Notes: generated by a model not told the origin, from the sequence alone. A stretch of 64,000 nucleotides of DNA from Selaginella moellendorffii (GCF_000143415.4 NW_003314267.1:420908-484907); one strand, 5' to 3'; counted from the stretch's first letter, positions 24,011 through 35,479 are shown. Made by a program: numbers and translations.

Positions 24011-26189
24011 CCATTCCTAGTTTGACACCCATAGAAGTTTCTACTATCATTTCATATGGTCTTTCTCTTTTGGAGAGTAGTGTCAATAATTGGGGTTGTA
24101 CCAACCTTAAGCATAGTTTAGCTCCCTTCTATATATAAACTAGAGTTTTTGGCATTTCCATATTTTATACACTCACAAACCTAAAAGAGAGTATATCATA
24201 ATTTATACCAAGAACACTATAAAGAAAATTTTGGTGATTGGCAAAGCTCAAGAACATGCCCTGCAATTACTATACCACTCCCCATATGATGATTGAGAGA
24301 AGATTTCTTCTTTCTAGAAGAAAAAAAAAGGAATAATGTAAAGCTATAAAAGCAGTTGAAAATCACTTAATACCTTATGGTCCACTAGCCAAGCCCCAAG
24401 CACAATGCATCTCTTCACTTGTATTCTTAACTCCATCACTAGTTTTAGAAGTGAGAGACTGAAAATTTAAATTTCAAACATCTAGTTGGAACTATAGAGT
24501 TACCTCTAGCTTGATCACTAAGTACATTCTTCTCTTCATGCTCGACCTTTTGATTTTCAATAGTAGCAAAAGAAATCCTTATAGAATGAACACTTGTTGC
24601 ATAAAAAGTTAGTCCATCATAAATAAGTTAAATAGAACTTCTAAACCAAGATTTAAGGATCTGGCCATTTAATCCATTGTTTATATTGGTGTAAACTTAT
24701 GAATTTAAACTTTTTGGAATGTTGTTTAACCTAATAGTACTTAACCTTAAGAGACTTTTAACCAATTGGAAAAAGGTGCATTTTATTTATAGGCCTTCTC
24801 CCTTTATATTTGAACTTTAAATTGTTCTTTTTAGTTACTTACAATTTATGCTTCTTTGCAAATTTACACCCTCGTGAACAAAAGCTGAAAGCTATAGCTC
24901 TCTCGAGAGCCCCACTCTCTTGACCCCCTACCCCTTAAGTTAAACCCAGCTAAAGCAAATTAAACCTACTAAATGTCAATCTTAACATATAGCATAATTC
25001 TCTTATCCAATCAATAGAGTCAGACTCAATACCAAATGTAAGCTCCTAAACTTAAACTTCCCAGGAGGTCATTTATATTTAAACCCAAGGATATTTAACC
25101 TTAAGTATCCCAATACCTTTAACCGATTGGAATTTTTTTTTTATTCATAGGTCTTTCCCTCTATATTTAAACCCCATACATCGTCTCTAAAGTTATTCCC
25201 TTTAGTTGCTTAGAATTGAAATCTCATTAGGCATCTTAAATTCTTTAGCAACCTTAATATGCTTCAAGCTGAAATCCATCACAGCCCTACTATAGCATTT
25301 GCTATACCTCTATGCTGAAAAACATGTAGCCATCTGTAATAGTGCCTAATGGCTTGCTATCCACTAGCAATCACGTTGCTATAGCCATTGCCACCAAGCA
25401 AGATCTATTTACTACTAGGGCTAGAGAATGTTATGATCTGGTGTGAAAAAATAAAGATTTAATCACTCTAGACTATACTACTTCTCCTCTAAAGGAACCT
25501 TAGAGAGTTGTTATATCCAAGCAGCAAGGGACAAGTTAAGATGCCCTACCTATAAACAAGTGTTGGCTTTGTGAAATCAATTATTAGATTTTAACAATGC
25601 TACCTTTTCTAAATTATATTTAATGAACTCTTTTAATAAAAGTGGCTATAGTTCTGGCAAAGTTGTTATTTTTTTGTATCAATGACATTTAAAACTATAT
25701 AAACTAACACAAATATATACCATATATAGAATTAAACTATAAAAGTTTTTTAAAAAACTATCTCATATACTATATAGATAACAAATACTATATCATATTG
25801 AAAATAATAACAAAATATATTCCAGCTGATAAACTATAATAAAAAGCAATGAACTACTAAAAATATATTAATATAAAGTTTGTATATATAGTATTTTCTT
25901 GGGGTATCTTAAGTATAATACTTTAGAGAATCATTGTTCTATGAAACACAAATCCTTGAGCCTTAAAGTGGAGCCGAAAAGGTGTTACATAGTATTGGTC
26001 AAAGTGGAAGTCCAATAAGCGTAATATATTTGGACCAAAGGCTCCAACTTGGAAAGTCGAGAGTGGGAGTGGAATTTTAAATAAAGTGCTCGAGGGATAA
26101 GCATGAAGCAATTGATGAATGAATCTCTAAAAAGAGACACAAAAAGAATTGACACATGGCAAATGTCATGACACATGGAAGTGTCAAGA

Positions 26190-26530
26190 ACGAGTTCCGA
26201 AAAGAGTCCGAGATGGAGTCCAAGAAAGAGTTTAAGATGGAGTCCAAGATAGAGCTCGAGAAAGAGTTTGAGATGGAATCTGAGATAGAGTCTGAGATGG
26301 AATCCAAGATGGACTCGAGATGGAGTCCAAGATGGAGTCCAAGATGGACTCAAGATGGAGTTTGAGATGGACTCAAGATAGAGTTCGAGTCTGAGATGGA
26401 CCCAAGATGGAGTTTGAGGTCGAGACTGAGACCAGGACCAAGATTGAGACCGAGACCAAAACCAAAACCAAGTTCAAGTTCAAATTCGAGTTTGAGTCCA
26501 AGTCTGAGTTTGAGACTGAGTCTGAGGATG
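26190..26530. repeat. Purine-rich degenerate tandem repeat (GAGATGGAGTCCAA-like)
   Basis: About 340 bases of short units of the type gagatggagtccaag, with spacings in multiples of three. The plus strand is almost all G and A, with TC or TT dinucleotides at regular positions. Because units are triplet-based, both strands are open over parts of it, as Glu/Ser/Met/Lys-rich on plus and Asp/Ser/Ile/Phe-rich on minus. No start context or splice signal supports a gene, so these frames are treated as repeat artefacts. Confidence 0.85.
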
Positions 26531-27109
26531 AAAGTCTAAAGTAATTGTCTCCCAGACTCTAGAGGGTTTGTTAAGCTCCAAAAGTATAGTAGGGGGAGGA
26601 CTCAAGTGGAGTCAATTTAGCCAGGAAAGGCCAATGTGACCAAAGAAGGTTATATTTATGTGTTAAGTGTGGTTAAATGACTAAAGTATAATGAAAAATT
26701 TAATTATTTACATGTTCAATCAAACTTTATCAATACTTTATTGAAGAGATTGTAATGTGTTTGAAAAGATATTATGAATTGTAGTTGATAAAAGTATTGC
26801 ATGTTTATATAGTGGCAGAAATTTGACTGTTCTAAGAGGATTTTCCAATTGTACATATACAAGGTTCACTAGTCATAAAGTTAACTAGCTGATTGTGAAG
26901 TTAGTTGTGAGTAGTGAATATTTAGCCATGCCAAAACCCGCTTAAACTTGAATAAGGAACATCTTTCCAACAATCCTACAATATGTACCACCTGAAGACA
27001 ACATTTCTAGTTAATGATAGAAGAATGGGATGAATTACTTTTCATTTTCATCCACAGCAAGGTACAACTCTTGTTGTCACATTCTAGCTTGCCTCTACAA
27101 TTTTAGCTT

Positions 27110-27114
27110 CTTAT
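27110..27114. repeat. Target-site duplication, left copy
   Basis: CTTAT directly before the left LTR. The same five bases follow the right LTR at 32682-32686, as expected for Ty3/gypsy integration. Confidence 0.9.
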
Positions 27115-27497
27115 TGTTAGGAATCCCCCAATTCTTGCCACATTCCTGACTCTCACTAGATTCCTGATCTGCAGACCACATTCCTGACTCTCGAGACACT
27201 TCCCTATTCCTGACTCTCGAAACACTTCCTTATTCTTGACTCTCTGATTTCCTGTACGATTCCTAAGTCTTGAACAATATTCCTGATGATGATGTGGCTC
27301 CTCCTCGACCTCAGCTTTAGGCTATCCTCGATCCAAGAGTGGTGGAGCTTTATCAACCTATAGTATATGTAGGTTAGCCTTGTTTCATTTCTCCATAATT
27401 TGAATCAACGCCAATCTAAGGCTTTTTCTTTGTTTCCACTAGCTTTTCTCTTTGTCTTTTGCATTTTCCAATCTTGATCTTGTTGGGGGTCTTGACA
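27115..27497 (+). repeat. Left LTR (383 bases)
   Basis: Begins TGTTAGGAATCC and ends CTTGACA (TG...CA). It carries a 26-base internal unit (around gaaacacttccttattcttg) not present in the right LTR, apparently a tandem duplication of the preceding ctctcgagacacttcc unit. A TATA-like tatagtatat precedes the putative transcript start. Confidence 0.92.
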
Positions 27498-27514
27498 GTT
27501 TGATTCAGATTGTG
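27498..27514 (+). promoter_or_regulatory. Self-complementary primer binding site
   Basis: The bases directly after the left LTR (ttgattcagattgtg at 27500-27514) are the exact reverse complement of a 15-base stretch in the right LTR (32577-32591). They do not resemble the 3' end of initiator tRNA-Met. This matches the self-priming strategy known from Tf1-type elements. Confidence 0.65.
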
Positions 27515-27595
27515 TTTTTTTGTTTTTTGCTTTAACTCGTTTTGATTGTTTGACTGCCTTTGCCTTTTTTCCTGCTTTTTCTTTCTTCTTGCCGA

Positions 27596-28510
27596 TGGAG
27601 TCTCCAAGCCATCCTGATTTATTTGCCGAAGTCCTTGCAAAAATCTAGTCTGAGAATACTGAGCTGAGGGCGACCCTTTTTCGCATGCAGTAGGAGCTTG
27701 CTTCATTTTTGGCTCAAGGATCCAACAAAGTTCCTGAACCGAAGGTGAGTTTCCCAGGGAAATTTTCAGGTAAGCATTTGAAGCTTCGCGGATTCCTGAA
27801 CCAGATGGAGCTGATCTTCGCACTTCAACATCGGCAGTACCCCACTCCCAAGTCTCAAATCGGCGCGATTGGGATGTTTCTCGAAGGTGCAGCTTTGTCA
27901 TGGTTTTCTCCTCTTCTGGAAAAGAGCATGAAAGGGGTCGTGGTTCCAGAGCTGATGGATCTTCAATTGTTTAAAGAGAAGCTTGAAGCATGTTTTGGCG
28001 AGACGGATCGGGTTCGGGCTGCTACCACAAAGATGAGATGTCTCTCTCAGGGGTCTTGTCCTGCCTTGATCTATGCTGCAGAGTTCCAAATCCTTGTCTT
28101 GGACACTCAGTGGGATGAGCAGGCTTTGATTGACCAATTTCATTTCGGCCTCAACAACGGTGTCAAGGATTTGTTGCTCACCATGGAGGATCCCAAAAAC
28201 CTGTCAAATGCCATCAACAAAGTTGTTCGATATGATAATCGTCTCTTTGAATGTCGTCAGAAAAGTCACCGTGCCTGTGTTTTTCCGTCCCAGACTTAGG
28301 AATCCTAGCTTGAGTCTTTGGGGCATACTCCTGAACCTACTGCTCCGGTCCCGATGGATATTTTTGGTACTCCATGACTCATTAGAGGGAAGTTGAGTCT
28401 TGCTGAGAAGCAACATCAAATATCTCATAATCTTTGCCTTTACTGTGTTGATCCTAATCACAAAGCAGTTGTGTGTCCCAAAAAGCCTCCCTGACTAATT
28501 GAGTTCACTC
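27596..28510 (+). pseudogene. Retrotransposon gag region, with stops
   Basis: A start at 27596 is followed by in-frame stops near 27645 and 27690. The main intact stretch (27709-28299) carries a capsid-type gag domain, recognisable from PKVSFPGKFSGKHLKLRGFL and FLEGAALSWFSPLLEKS. A further zinc-knuckle-like Cys region appears around 28437-28475 in decayed form. The reading frame is lost again before the assembly gap. Confidence 0.8.
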
Positions 28511-28575
28511 TACCTCAAAGTCCACCTCTGTTACAGTCAAGAAATGACCTTGTCCAAATAGAGTAGGAGCTGTCT

Positions 28576-28877
28576 NNNNNNNNNNNNNNNNNNNNNNNNN
28601 NNNNNNNNNNNNNNNNNNNNNNNNNNNNNNNNNNNNNNNNNNNNNNNNNNNNNNNNNNNNNNNNNNNNNNNNNNNNNNNNNNNNNNNNNNNNNNNNNNNN
28701 NNNNNNNNNNNNNNNNNNNNNNNNNNNNNNNNNNNNNNNNNNNNNNNNNNNNNNNNNNNNNNNNNNNNNNNNNNNNNNNNNNNNNNNNNNNNNNNNNNNN
28801 NNNNNNNNNNNNNNNNNNNNNNNNNNNNNNNNNNNNNNNNNNNNNNNNNNNNNNNNNNNNNNNNNNNNNNNNNNNNN
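28576..28877. other. Assembly gap (302 N)
   Basis: A run of unknown bases inside the retrotransposon, between gag and the protease/reverse transcriptase region. The protease domain is probably in or near this gap, since none was seen on either side. Confidence 0.99.
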
Positions 28878-29389
28878 GTAACATCAGATCCACCGTCACC
28901 GATATTGCCTTCAACATCATCAACAGCAAATCCTCCTCTATGGTGCTCGGTCTTCCTTGTGTTCCAACTACATCAACCTCAGATCTGTTGGAAGGAATTA
29001 TAGCTCATCTCTCCCACATCACCATCTCCTACGGCTTCCCCTGCTATTCATCGAGTCTGAATCAGGAAAAATTCCCTAAACTCAAATTGGGGTTTTGTTC
29101 CTGACTCTACGAAGTTTTCACCCTCTTCTTTTTCCTCTCTTCCATCCTACACTGGACAGTATCCTCATCTCATCATTCCATTTAGTCATACGCCTCCTCC
29201 TATCTCCACAATCACTATGAAAGAACTCCTTCATGAAGAACCTATTTCCTTTTTGCTTTGCATGTTTCTCTTGTTAGTCTTCCTGAGAAGTATCATGATT
29301 TTGGGGATGTGTTTGACAAGAAAAAAGCTAGTGTACTACCTATTCATCGGCCTTATGACTGTCCCATTGATTTATAGGAAGGAGCGTCA

Positions 29390-32270
29390 CCTCCGTGGGG
29401 GCCTATCTACAGGTTATCCCTGCCTGAGCTTAAGGCCCTCAAAGAGTACCTGGATGAGAACCTTGCCTCGGGGTACATTCAGCATTTGCAGTCCCCGGCT
29501 AGAGTGTTTGTCTTCTTTGTCAAGAAGAAGGATGGGAGTTTGCGGCTAGTCATCGACTACCAAGGTTTGAACAAGGTGACTGTTCGGAACCGTTATCCGC
29601 TGCCCCTGATTTTGGATCTGTTGGAACGCCTCGGCGGTGCCCGCTTCTTCACCAAGATCAACCTCCATGGAGCATACAACCTGATCTGGATCCGGCCTGG
29701 TGATGAATGGAAGACTGCGTTCTGAACCTGCTATGGCCACTTCGAGTACACTGTCATGCCATTTGGCTTGACAAATGCTCCAGCAGTTTTCCAACACATG
29801 GCGAATGACGTCTTTCGAGAGTTTCTTGATCAGATGGTGATCGTCTACCTTGATGACATCCTCATCTACTCAAAAACTCAGGAGGAGCATGACAAACATG
29901 TACGCAAGGTGCTGGCGAAGCTGCAAGAACACGGCCTATATGCGAAGCTTGAGAAATGTTCCTTCGATCAGCAGTCTATGGAATTCCTTGGGTACATTGT
30001 CACTCTTAAGGGTATCACTATGGATTCTGCCAAAGTCAAGACTATTCTCGAATGGGAGCCTGCACAATCAATGTCGGATGTTCAGGTTTTCCTTGGCTTT
30101 GCCAACTTCTACCGCAAATTCATTGATCACTACTCTGACATTGTCCTTCCTCTCACGCATCTCACTCGCAAGGATGTTCCCTTCTCTTGGTCTGCTGCTG
30201 CCCAATAGGCATTCAACACACTGAAGGCGGCTTTTAGTTTTGCTCCCGTCTTGATTCACGCTGATCCCTCACAATCTGTCTTCATCGAGGCTGACGCCTC
30301 CGACTTTGCCATCGATGCTATGCTGTCTCAACTCGAAGCGGATCAAGAACTTCATCCGGTCACTTTCCATTCTCAGAAATTCCAGCTTGTGGAGATCAAT
30401 TACGAAATCCATGACAAGGAGCTCCTTGCCATCGTGGATTCCTTTGGAGAGTGGCATCGTTTCTTGGAGGGGGGGGCCATCAAACAACAGTTTGGACGGA
30501 TCACAAAAATCTCGAGTACTTTGCCACTTCCCAAGTTTTGAGCCGTCGTCAAGCAAGGTGGGCACAATTTCCTGAGTCGGTTTGACTTTGTTATCAAGTA
30601 CAGACTTGGAAAGCTTCAAGGCCTTCCTAATGCTCTTTCAAGGCGCTCATATCTCAGTCTCAGGCCTGGTAATCCTGCCTTCGATCAACAAGATCAAGTT
30701 ATCCTCGGTCCTGATCGGCTTCAAGTTATGGCAATTTCCTTGGCCCCTCAGGACTCCTCCTCGATGGATGCGATCAGAAATGATCTTCAATCTGATGATC
30801 TCACCAGCGACATTTTCCCCCATCTTCAGGCTGGACACCAGTGACTCCCAACTGCCGATGATTTGACGAGTTTGAGTTCTTAGATGCCTTATTGTACCGT
30901 GGGGAGCAGCTTTATGTTCCTGAAGGTGATGCTCAAAGGTTGGTCCTGATGGCGTGCCATGATAGCTCGACTGCTGGTCACTTCAGCATTGCAAAAACCT
31001 ATGAGCTAGTTGCATGGGACTTTTGGTGGCCTCATATGGATGACTACATCAAAGCTTTTGTTACCTCTTGTGACACTTGCACCCGGAATAAAATACCTCG
31101 CCACCTTCTTTCATATTTGCTTCGTTCCCTTTTGGTCCCTTCAGGTCCTTAGGAATCCATCTTCATGGATTTCTTGAGTGATCTTCCGAGTTTTAGAGGC
31201 TTCAACAACATTTTAGTCGTGGTGGATCGCTTCACAAAGATGGCTCACTTCCTGCCATGTACCAAGGATTTTTCAGGTGAGGACATGGCAAAACTGGTAT
31301 TCAAGGAAATTTTCCGACTTCATGGGATTTCTGCAGATGTGGTTTCAGATCAGGGACCTCAATTCATCTCTCATTTCTGGCAATTTTTTGCAGCTGCTTG
31401 GAGTAAAGGCCAACCTCTCTTTGGTGTATCATCCTCAAACTAATGGATAGTCCGAGCGAACAATTCAGACATTGGAACAATTCTTGAGGTGCTTCATCAA
31501 TTATCATCGGGATAATTAGTTTGATATCCTTCCCCTTGCTAAGTTCTCTTATAACAACTCTGTTCACTCCTTTCTTCGAATTTCCCCCTTCTTTGTGAAC
31601 TCTAGCTGAAATCCCTGATTCAATCTCTCACTTTCTTCTCCATCCGAATCCTCTCGTTCAAATCCCCGCTCTGAGGCATTTGTCTCCAACCTCCAGGAAA
31701 TCCACAACTCCATCTCCTTCCACCTCTATCGTGCTCAGGAATCTCACAAAACATTTGCCAATGTTCATCGTCAGGATTGTCCCCCTTACAATATCGGAGA
31801 TAAAGTCTGGCTCCTCAGGCAAAATATCTCCACCACCAGGCCCTATCCAAAACTTGATTTCAAACGCCTCGGTCCTTTCCCTATCACTGCCATCATTAAT
31901 CCTGTCACTTATTGCCTTACACTTCTCTCCTCATATCAATTTCACCCCATTTTTCACTCCTCTCTCCTTGAGCCTTATATTCCCAGTCCTATTCCAAATC
32001 GGGTTATTCTTCCGCCTCCACTAGTGCAGCTCGAGGATGGGTCTGAGTACGAGGTTTAGGACATCCTTGATTCCAAGATTTTACGGTTTAAACTCTACTA
32101 TCTGGTCAACTAGAAGGGTTATGGACCTGAGGAACACACTTGGGAACCTGCGGACAACTTAATTCATTCTCTTGACTTTGTTCAGGACTTCCACCGCCGC
32201 TATCCTTCTTGTCCTAGTCCTCATTCTTTTTCTCCATCTCCCATCCCTTGCCGCTCATCTCATCCTCCTC
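29390..32270 (+). pseudogene. Retrotransposon pol region (RT, RNase H, integrase, chromodomain), with stops
   Basis: Reverse transcriptase is clear from [34 protein letters not shown] and the catalytic [10 protein letters not shown] (about 29847). RNase H follows (FIEADASDFAIDAMLSQ, 30281), then the integrase zinc finger (30895-31110) and core (MDFLSDLPSFRGFNNILVVVDRF; ADVVSDQGPQF), and a chromodomain near 32040-32160 (KGYGPEEHTWEP). Stops interrupt the frame at about 29724, 30206, 30540, 31150, 31450, 32058 and 32112, and some segments also shift frame. The product cannot be made. Confidence 0.88.
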
Positions 32271-32305
32271 TTCATTCTTGTTCACGTCCTTGTTCCACTC
32301 GTTTT

Positions 32306-32319
32306 TGAGGAGGGGGTGC
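32306..32319 (+). promoter_or_regulatory. Polypurine tract
   Basis: Gaggagggggtgc directly before the right LTR, the expected plus-strand primer of an LTR retrotransposon. Confidence 0.75.
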
Positions 32320-32681
32320 TGTCAGGAATCCCCCAATTTTTGCCACATTCCTGACTCTCGCCGGATTCCTGACCTGCAGACCACATTCCTGACTCTCGAG
32401 ACACTTCCCTATTCCTGACTCTCTGATTTCCTATACAATTCCTGAGTCTTAAGCTACATTCCTGATGATGATGTGGCGCCTCCTCGACCTCAGCTATATT
32501 TAGGCTGTCCTTGATCCAAGAGTGGTGGAGCTTCATCAACCTATAGTATATATAAGTTAGCCTTGTTTCATTTCTCCACAATCTGAATCAATGCTAGTCT
32601 AAGGTTTTTTCTTTGTTTCCACTAACGTTTCTCTTTGTCTTTTGCATTTTCCAGTCTTGATCTTGTTGGGGGTCTTGGCAC
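32320..32681 (+). repeat. Right LTR (362 bases)
   Basis: Begins TGTCAGGAATCC and ends CTTGGCA. A TATA-like tatagtatatataag lies at about 32542-32556. About 20 bases downstream is the 15-base sequence (32577-32591) complementary to the site after the left LTR. It is followed by CTTAT, the second target-site copy. Confidence 0.92.
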
Positions 32682-32686
32682 TTATA

Positions 32687-33145
32687 TTTTGGAACTTAAC
32701 AGAATTGAGTCATTAAAGGTAAAGTTTATAACCACTTGTATGATAGTGGCTTTTGAAGGAAATTGCTGCAGTGCACAAAAAGTACCATTGCACAAAAACT
32801 AAGCTTATTAGACAAACCAAGAACAAACCAAATACTTATAATGGTAGAGAGTTGTTACTAGTGAATATGTGCCATCCTAGATATAGGTACTATTCTTGTT
32901 GTCACATTCTAGCTTGCCTTTGCAATTTTAGCTTCTTATATTTTGGAACTTAACAGAATTGAGTCAGTATAGGTAAAGTTTATAACCACTTATATGATAG
33001 TGGCTTTTGAAGGAAATTGCTGCAATGTCACAAGCGGTAGCTATGGGCCCTCCACATTGCACAAAAGGTAAGCTTATTAGACAAACCAAATACTTATAAT
33101 GGTAGAGAGTTGTTACTAGTGAATATGTGCCATCCTAGATATAAA
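32687..33145. repeat. Tandem duplication of the retrotransposon target region
   Basis: A unit of about 250 bases is present twice. The first copy is split by the retrotransposon (27061-27114 plus 32682-32885). The second, at 32886-33143, is unbroken and includes ttttagcttcttatattttgg across the position where the element inserted in the first. Long identical runs such as taaagtttataaccactt and gaaggaaattgctgca support it. Confidence 0.85.
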
Positions 33146-34186
33146 TAAATGTGTGATAGGAGGTGGACAATTTGCTTATATGAAGCACCTTGTAAGTAAA
33201 CAAAATCCTAGACAAAACCAAGCCTTGCAACATAAATCAAAGTAAGAATGGGGGTGGTGTCTTTTATCCAAATAAAGTACTAAATTGAAATTGCATAAGA
33301 TGAGAAGAATGACAATAGAAAAAGAAAGGATTGTTACAAATATATAAGGCTTAGAAAGATGAATGCTCTATGCTTGCATCATGTCCAAAACCTTTTAGTT
33401 GTGTTTTTTGAATGTGAATGCATTGGATGAGATTTGGTAAGGCTTATTATTACATTACCCCCATTGGACAAAGCAAATGCAGATGCTTTACTCAAACTAA
33501 TAATTATTTGAATATAATCACAAAAAAAAAAAATTTAAGAAATGATAAAGGGAAATAGCCTATGAATAAGAGTGTATCCATTTTTCTAGTATGTTAAAAG
33601 TTTTGGAATACTTTGGATTAAATGTTCTTGAGTTTAAGTAGTACTAGGTTGAATGACTCTTTGAGTTTGAATATATTAGGTTGAATGATAAATTCAAGAG
33701 CTTATACTGAGGCGATATATAGGAAATTCCAAACATACCATTATACAATAAACACTAGTTTATATTTAAATATAAACACACATAGAGATATATATAGATA
33801 TATATATGCTCCTCCAAAAAATGCATAAAATGCAACATTAAAAATTGGCATCCATTGTTAGAATGGATTTAATGTCTGGATTCTTTACAGATGGACTACC
33901 GTGGACCAGTGTTCCATTTACATATTGGAACAAAGTTACCTGAACCAGTAGCATTTATGAACACGAGTGGACTGAGTTGACCAGCGTGGACTGGTATGAC
34001 TGTAAATTCTCTAGCCCTGGCATGGCATGGGCCTCCACTCGGCTAGCTTTGTACGTCCTCCACCCAGCGCGTGCCATGTGTCCGCGCTCGGCTAGCGCCA
34101 GTTGTAATACAGGTGGAAATGTGTAATGACCTTTCAAGGCTTTCACTTGAGCGTGACTACTTACACAAGAGCCCTCCATCAAAGGA
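33146..34186. other. AT-rich intergenic region before EXORDIUM-like gene
   Basis: No gene seen. AT-rich until about 33.9 kb, then rising GC towards the promoter of the next gene. Contains tandem-like tggact/ccagtg words (33890-34000) and a TATATA run near 33790, neither interpretable. Confidence 0.4.
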
Positions 34187-34194
34187 TATATAAA
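34187..34194 (+). promoter_or_regulatory. TATA box of EXORDIUM-like gene
   Basis: TATATAAA on the plus strand about 170 bases before the start codon, in a region of abruptly higher GC content. The leader between them contains repeated GATCGATC words. Confidence 0.6.
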
Positions 34195-34363
34195 CGAAAG
34201 AGGGCCTGTGCGAGATGCCGTCATTGAGCTTCCTCCTTTCCTATTTATCTAGTTAGCGATCGAAAATAGATCCATCGATATTTGAGATAGCTAGTTGGAT
34301 CGATCGCTCGATCGATCGGGATAGAGATAGAAAGACCGGCATTGCGAGCTGCGAATCAAGATT

Positions 34364-35479
34364 ATGGCGCCGGCAATGCTCATCCTCTACGCTCTTCTCC
34401 TCTCTCAAGCAGCGGCAAGATCGCTCCTCTCCTCATCCCCCTCTTCTCTATCCAATGCAGCTCCATCGGATCTTCCAGCGGCGCGATACAAGCCCTTCCG
34501 CCCCTACTGGAAGGACAAGGAAGCGATAATCTCCAAGATCCAAGGCGGCGGCGGCGGCGGCGACGCTATATTTGGGGCATCCAAGGCATTCGAGGGCTCC
34601 TCCGAGTACGTCAAGATGCGCTACCATATGGGGCCAGTGCTCTCCCAGCAAATGCACATCTACATCGTCTGGTATGGCCGCTGGAAATCCTCGGACAAAT
34701 CCATCATCCGCGACTTCCTCGCCTCGGTCTCATCCCCGCAATCCGCCGCGGTGCCGCAGCCATCCGTCCAGCGCTGGTGGAGCACCGTCCGCCTCTACAC
34801 GGATCAAACGCTCCAGAACATCACCAGCCAGCTGGTGGTGGCCGGCGAGCACAACGTCGACTACTCCCACGGCCACAGCCTCACGCGGCTCACCATGCAG
34901 GAGGTCCTCAAGGGCGCGCTGGCCGAGAACAACGGTACGCTGCCCGTCAACCCGCGCCGCGGAATATACCTCATCCTTACCGCCGGCGACGTCGTGGTCC
35001 AGGACTTCTGCCGCGCGGTATGCGGCTTCCACTACTTCTCCTTCCCGTCCATCGTCGGCTACACGCTTCCGTACGCGTGGGTGGGCCACTCCGAGAAGCA
35101 GTGCCCCGAGGTGTGCGCCTACCCGTTCGCGGTGCCGTCCTACATGACGCACACCACGCCCATGAGGCCGCCCAACGCCAGCCCCGCGGTGGACGGCATG
35201 GTGAGCGTGGTCGCGCACGAGCTGGCGGAGATCTCATCCAACCCGTTGATCAACGCGTGGTACGCCGGGGAGGATCCGACGGCGCCCACCGAGATCGCGG
35301 ACCTGTGCGAGGGCATGTACGGAACCGGTGCCGGCGGCGGCTACGCGGGTGCCGTGCTGACCGACGCGAGGAGCGGCGTGAATTATAACATGCATGGGGT
35401 GAATGGGCGGAGGTTCCTGGTGCAGTGGATCTGGGATCCGGTTCTCAGCGCTTGCCACGGCCCAAACGCCTCGGATTGA
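34364..35479 (+). CDS. EXORDIUM-like protein (PHI-1 family)
   Basis: Single-exon, 371 residues. A signal peptide (residues 1-18) is followed by the EXO family hallmarks YHMGPVL, IYIVWYGRWKSSDKSIIRDF, HELAEISSNPLINAWY and EIADLCEGMYGTGAGGGY. The His and Glu in VVAHELAEIS and several Cys are conserved in the family. EXO proteins are secreted to the apoplast and promote growth and brassinosteroid or carbon-status responses in Arabidopsis; their biochemical activity is unknown. A Gly-rich insert after the first conserved block is encoded by a GGC repeat. GC content is very high compared with the flanks. Confidence 0.94.
   Translation: MAPAMLILYALLLSQAAARSLLSSSPSSLSNAAPSDLPAARYKPFRPYWKDKEAIISKIQGGGGGGDAIFGASKAFEGSSEYVKMRYHMGPVLSQQMHIYIVWYGRWKSSDKSIIRDFLASVSSPQSAAVPQPSVQRWWSTVRLYTDQTLQNITSQLVVAGEHNVDYSHGHSLTRLTMQEVLKGALAENNGTLPVNPRRGIYLILTAGDVVVQDFCRAVCGFHYFSFPSIVGYTLPYAWVGHSEKQCPEVCAYPFAVPSYMTHTTPMRPPNASPAVDGMVSVVAHELAEISSNPLINAWYAGEDPTAPTEIADLCEGMYGTGAGGGYAGAVLTDARSGVNYNMHGVNGRRFLVQWIWDPVLSACHGPNASD

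Larger units (their letters stand above)
24011..27114. other. AT-rich repetitive gene-free block
   Basis: No protein or RNA gene was found. Two imperfect copies of a 100-base-scale motif (ttaaccttaag ... ttggaa ... tttat.cataggtct.tcccct) occur near 24725-24815 and 25085-25180. A purine-rich tandem repeat lies at 26190-26530. The right end is the insertion target of the LTR retrotransposon. Confidence 0.5.
27115..32681 (+). mobile_element. Ty3/gypsy chromovirus LTR retrotransposon, decayed
   Basis: A complete element of 5567 bases (302 unknown) with two LTRs, gag, reverse transcriptase, RNase H, integrase and a C-terminal chromodomain in gypsy order. It carries a polypurine tract before the right LTR, a CTTAT target duplication and a self-complementary primer site after the left LTR. 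The LTRs differ at about 29 of roughly 355 aligned bases by eye, plus a 26-base unit present only in the left one, so the insertion is old. Several in-frame stops in gag, reverse transcriptase, RNase H, integrase and chromodomain make it non-autonomous. The chromodomain and gag type recall the Tf1/sushi or Tcn1-like chromoviruses known from fungi and non-seed plants; the clade is an inference. Confidence 0.93.

Noticed and set aside
26077-26365. Open frames in the purine-rich repeat (Asp/Ser/Ile or Glu/Ser/Met repeats)
   Set aside because: They exist only because the repeat is in multiples of three; no gene context was seen.
34342-35388. 348-codon plus-strand frame overlapping the EXORDIUM-like gene
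   Set aside because: It is the Arg/Pro/Ala-rich shifted frame of a GC-rich gene; the other frame carries all EXO motifs.
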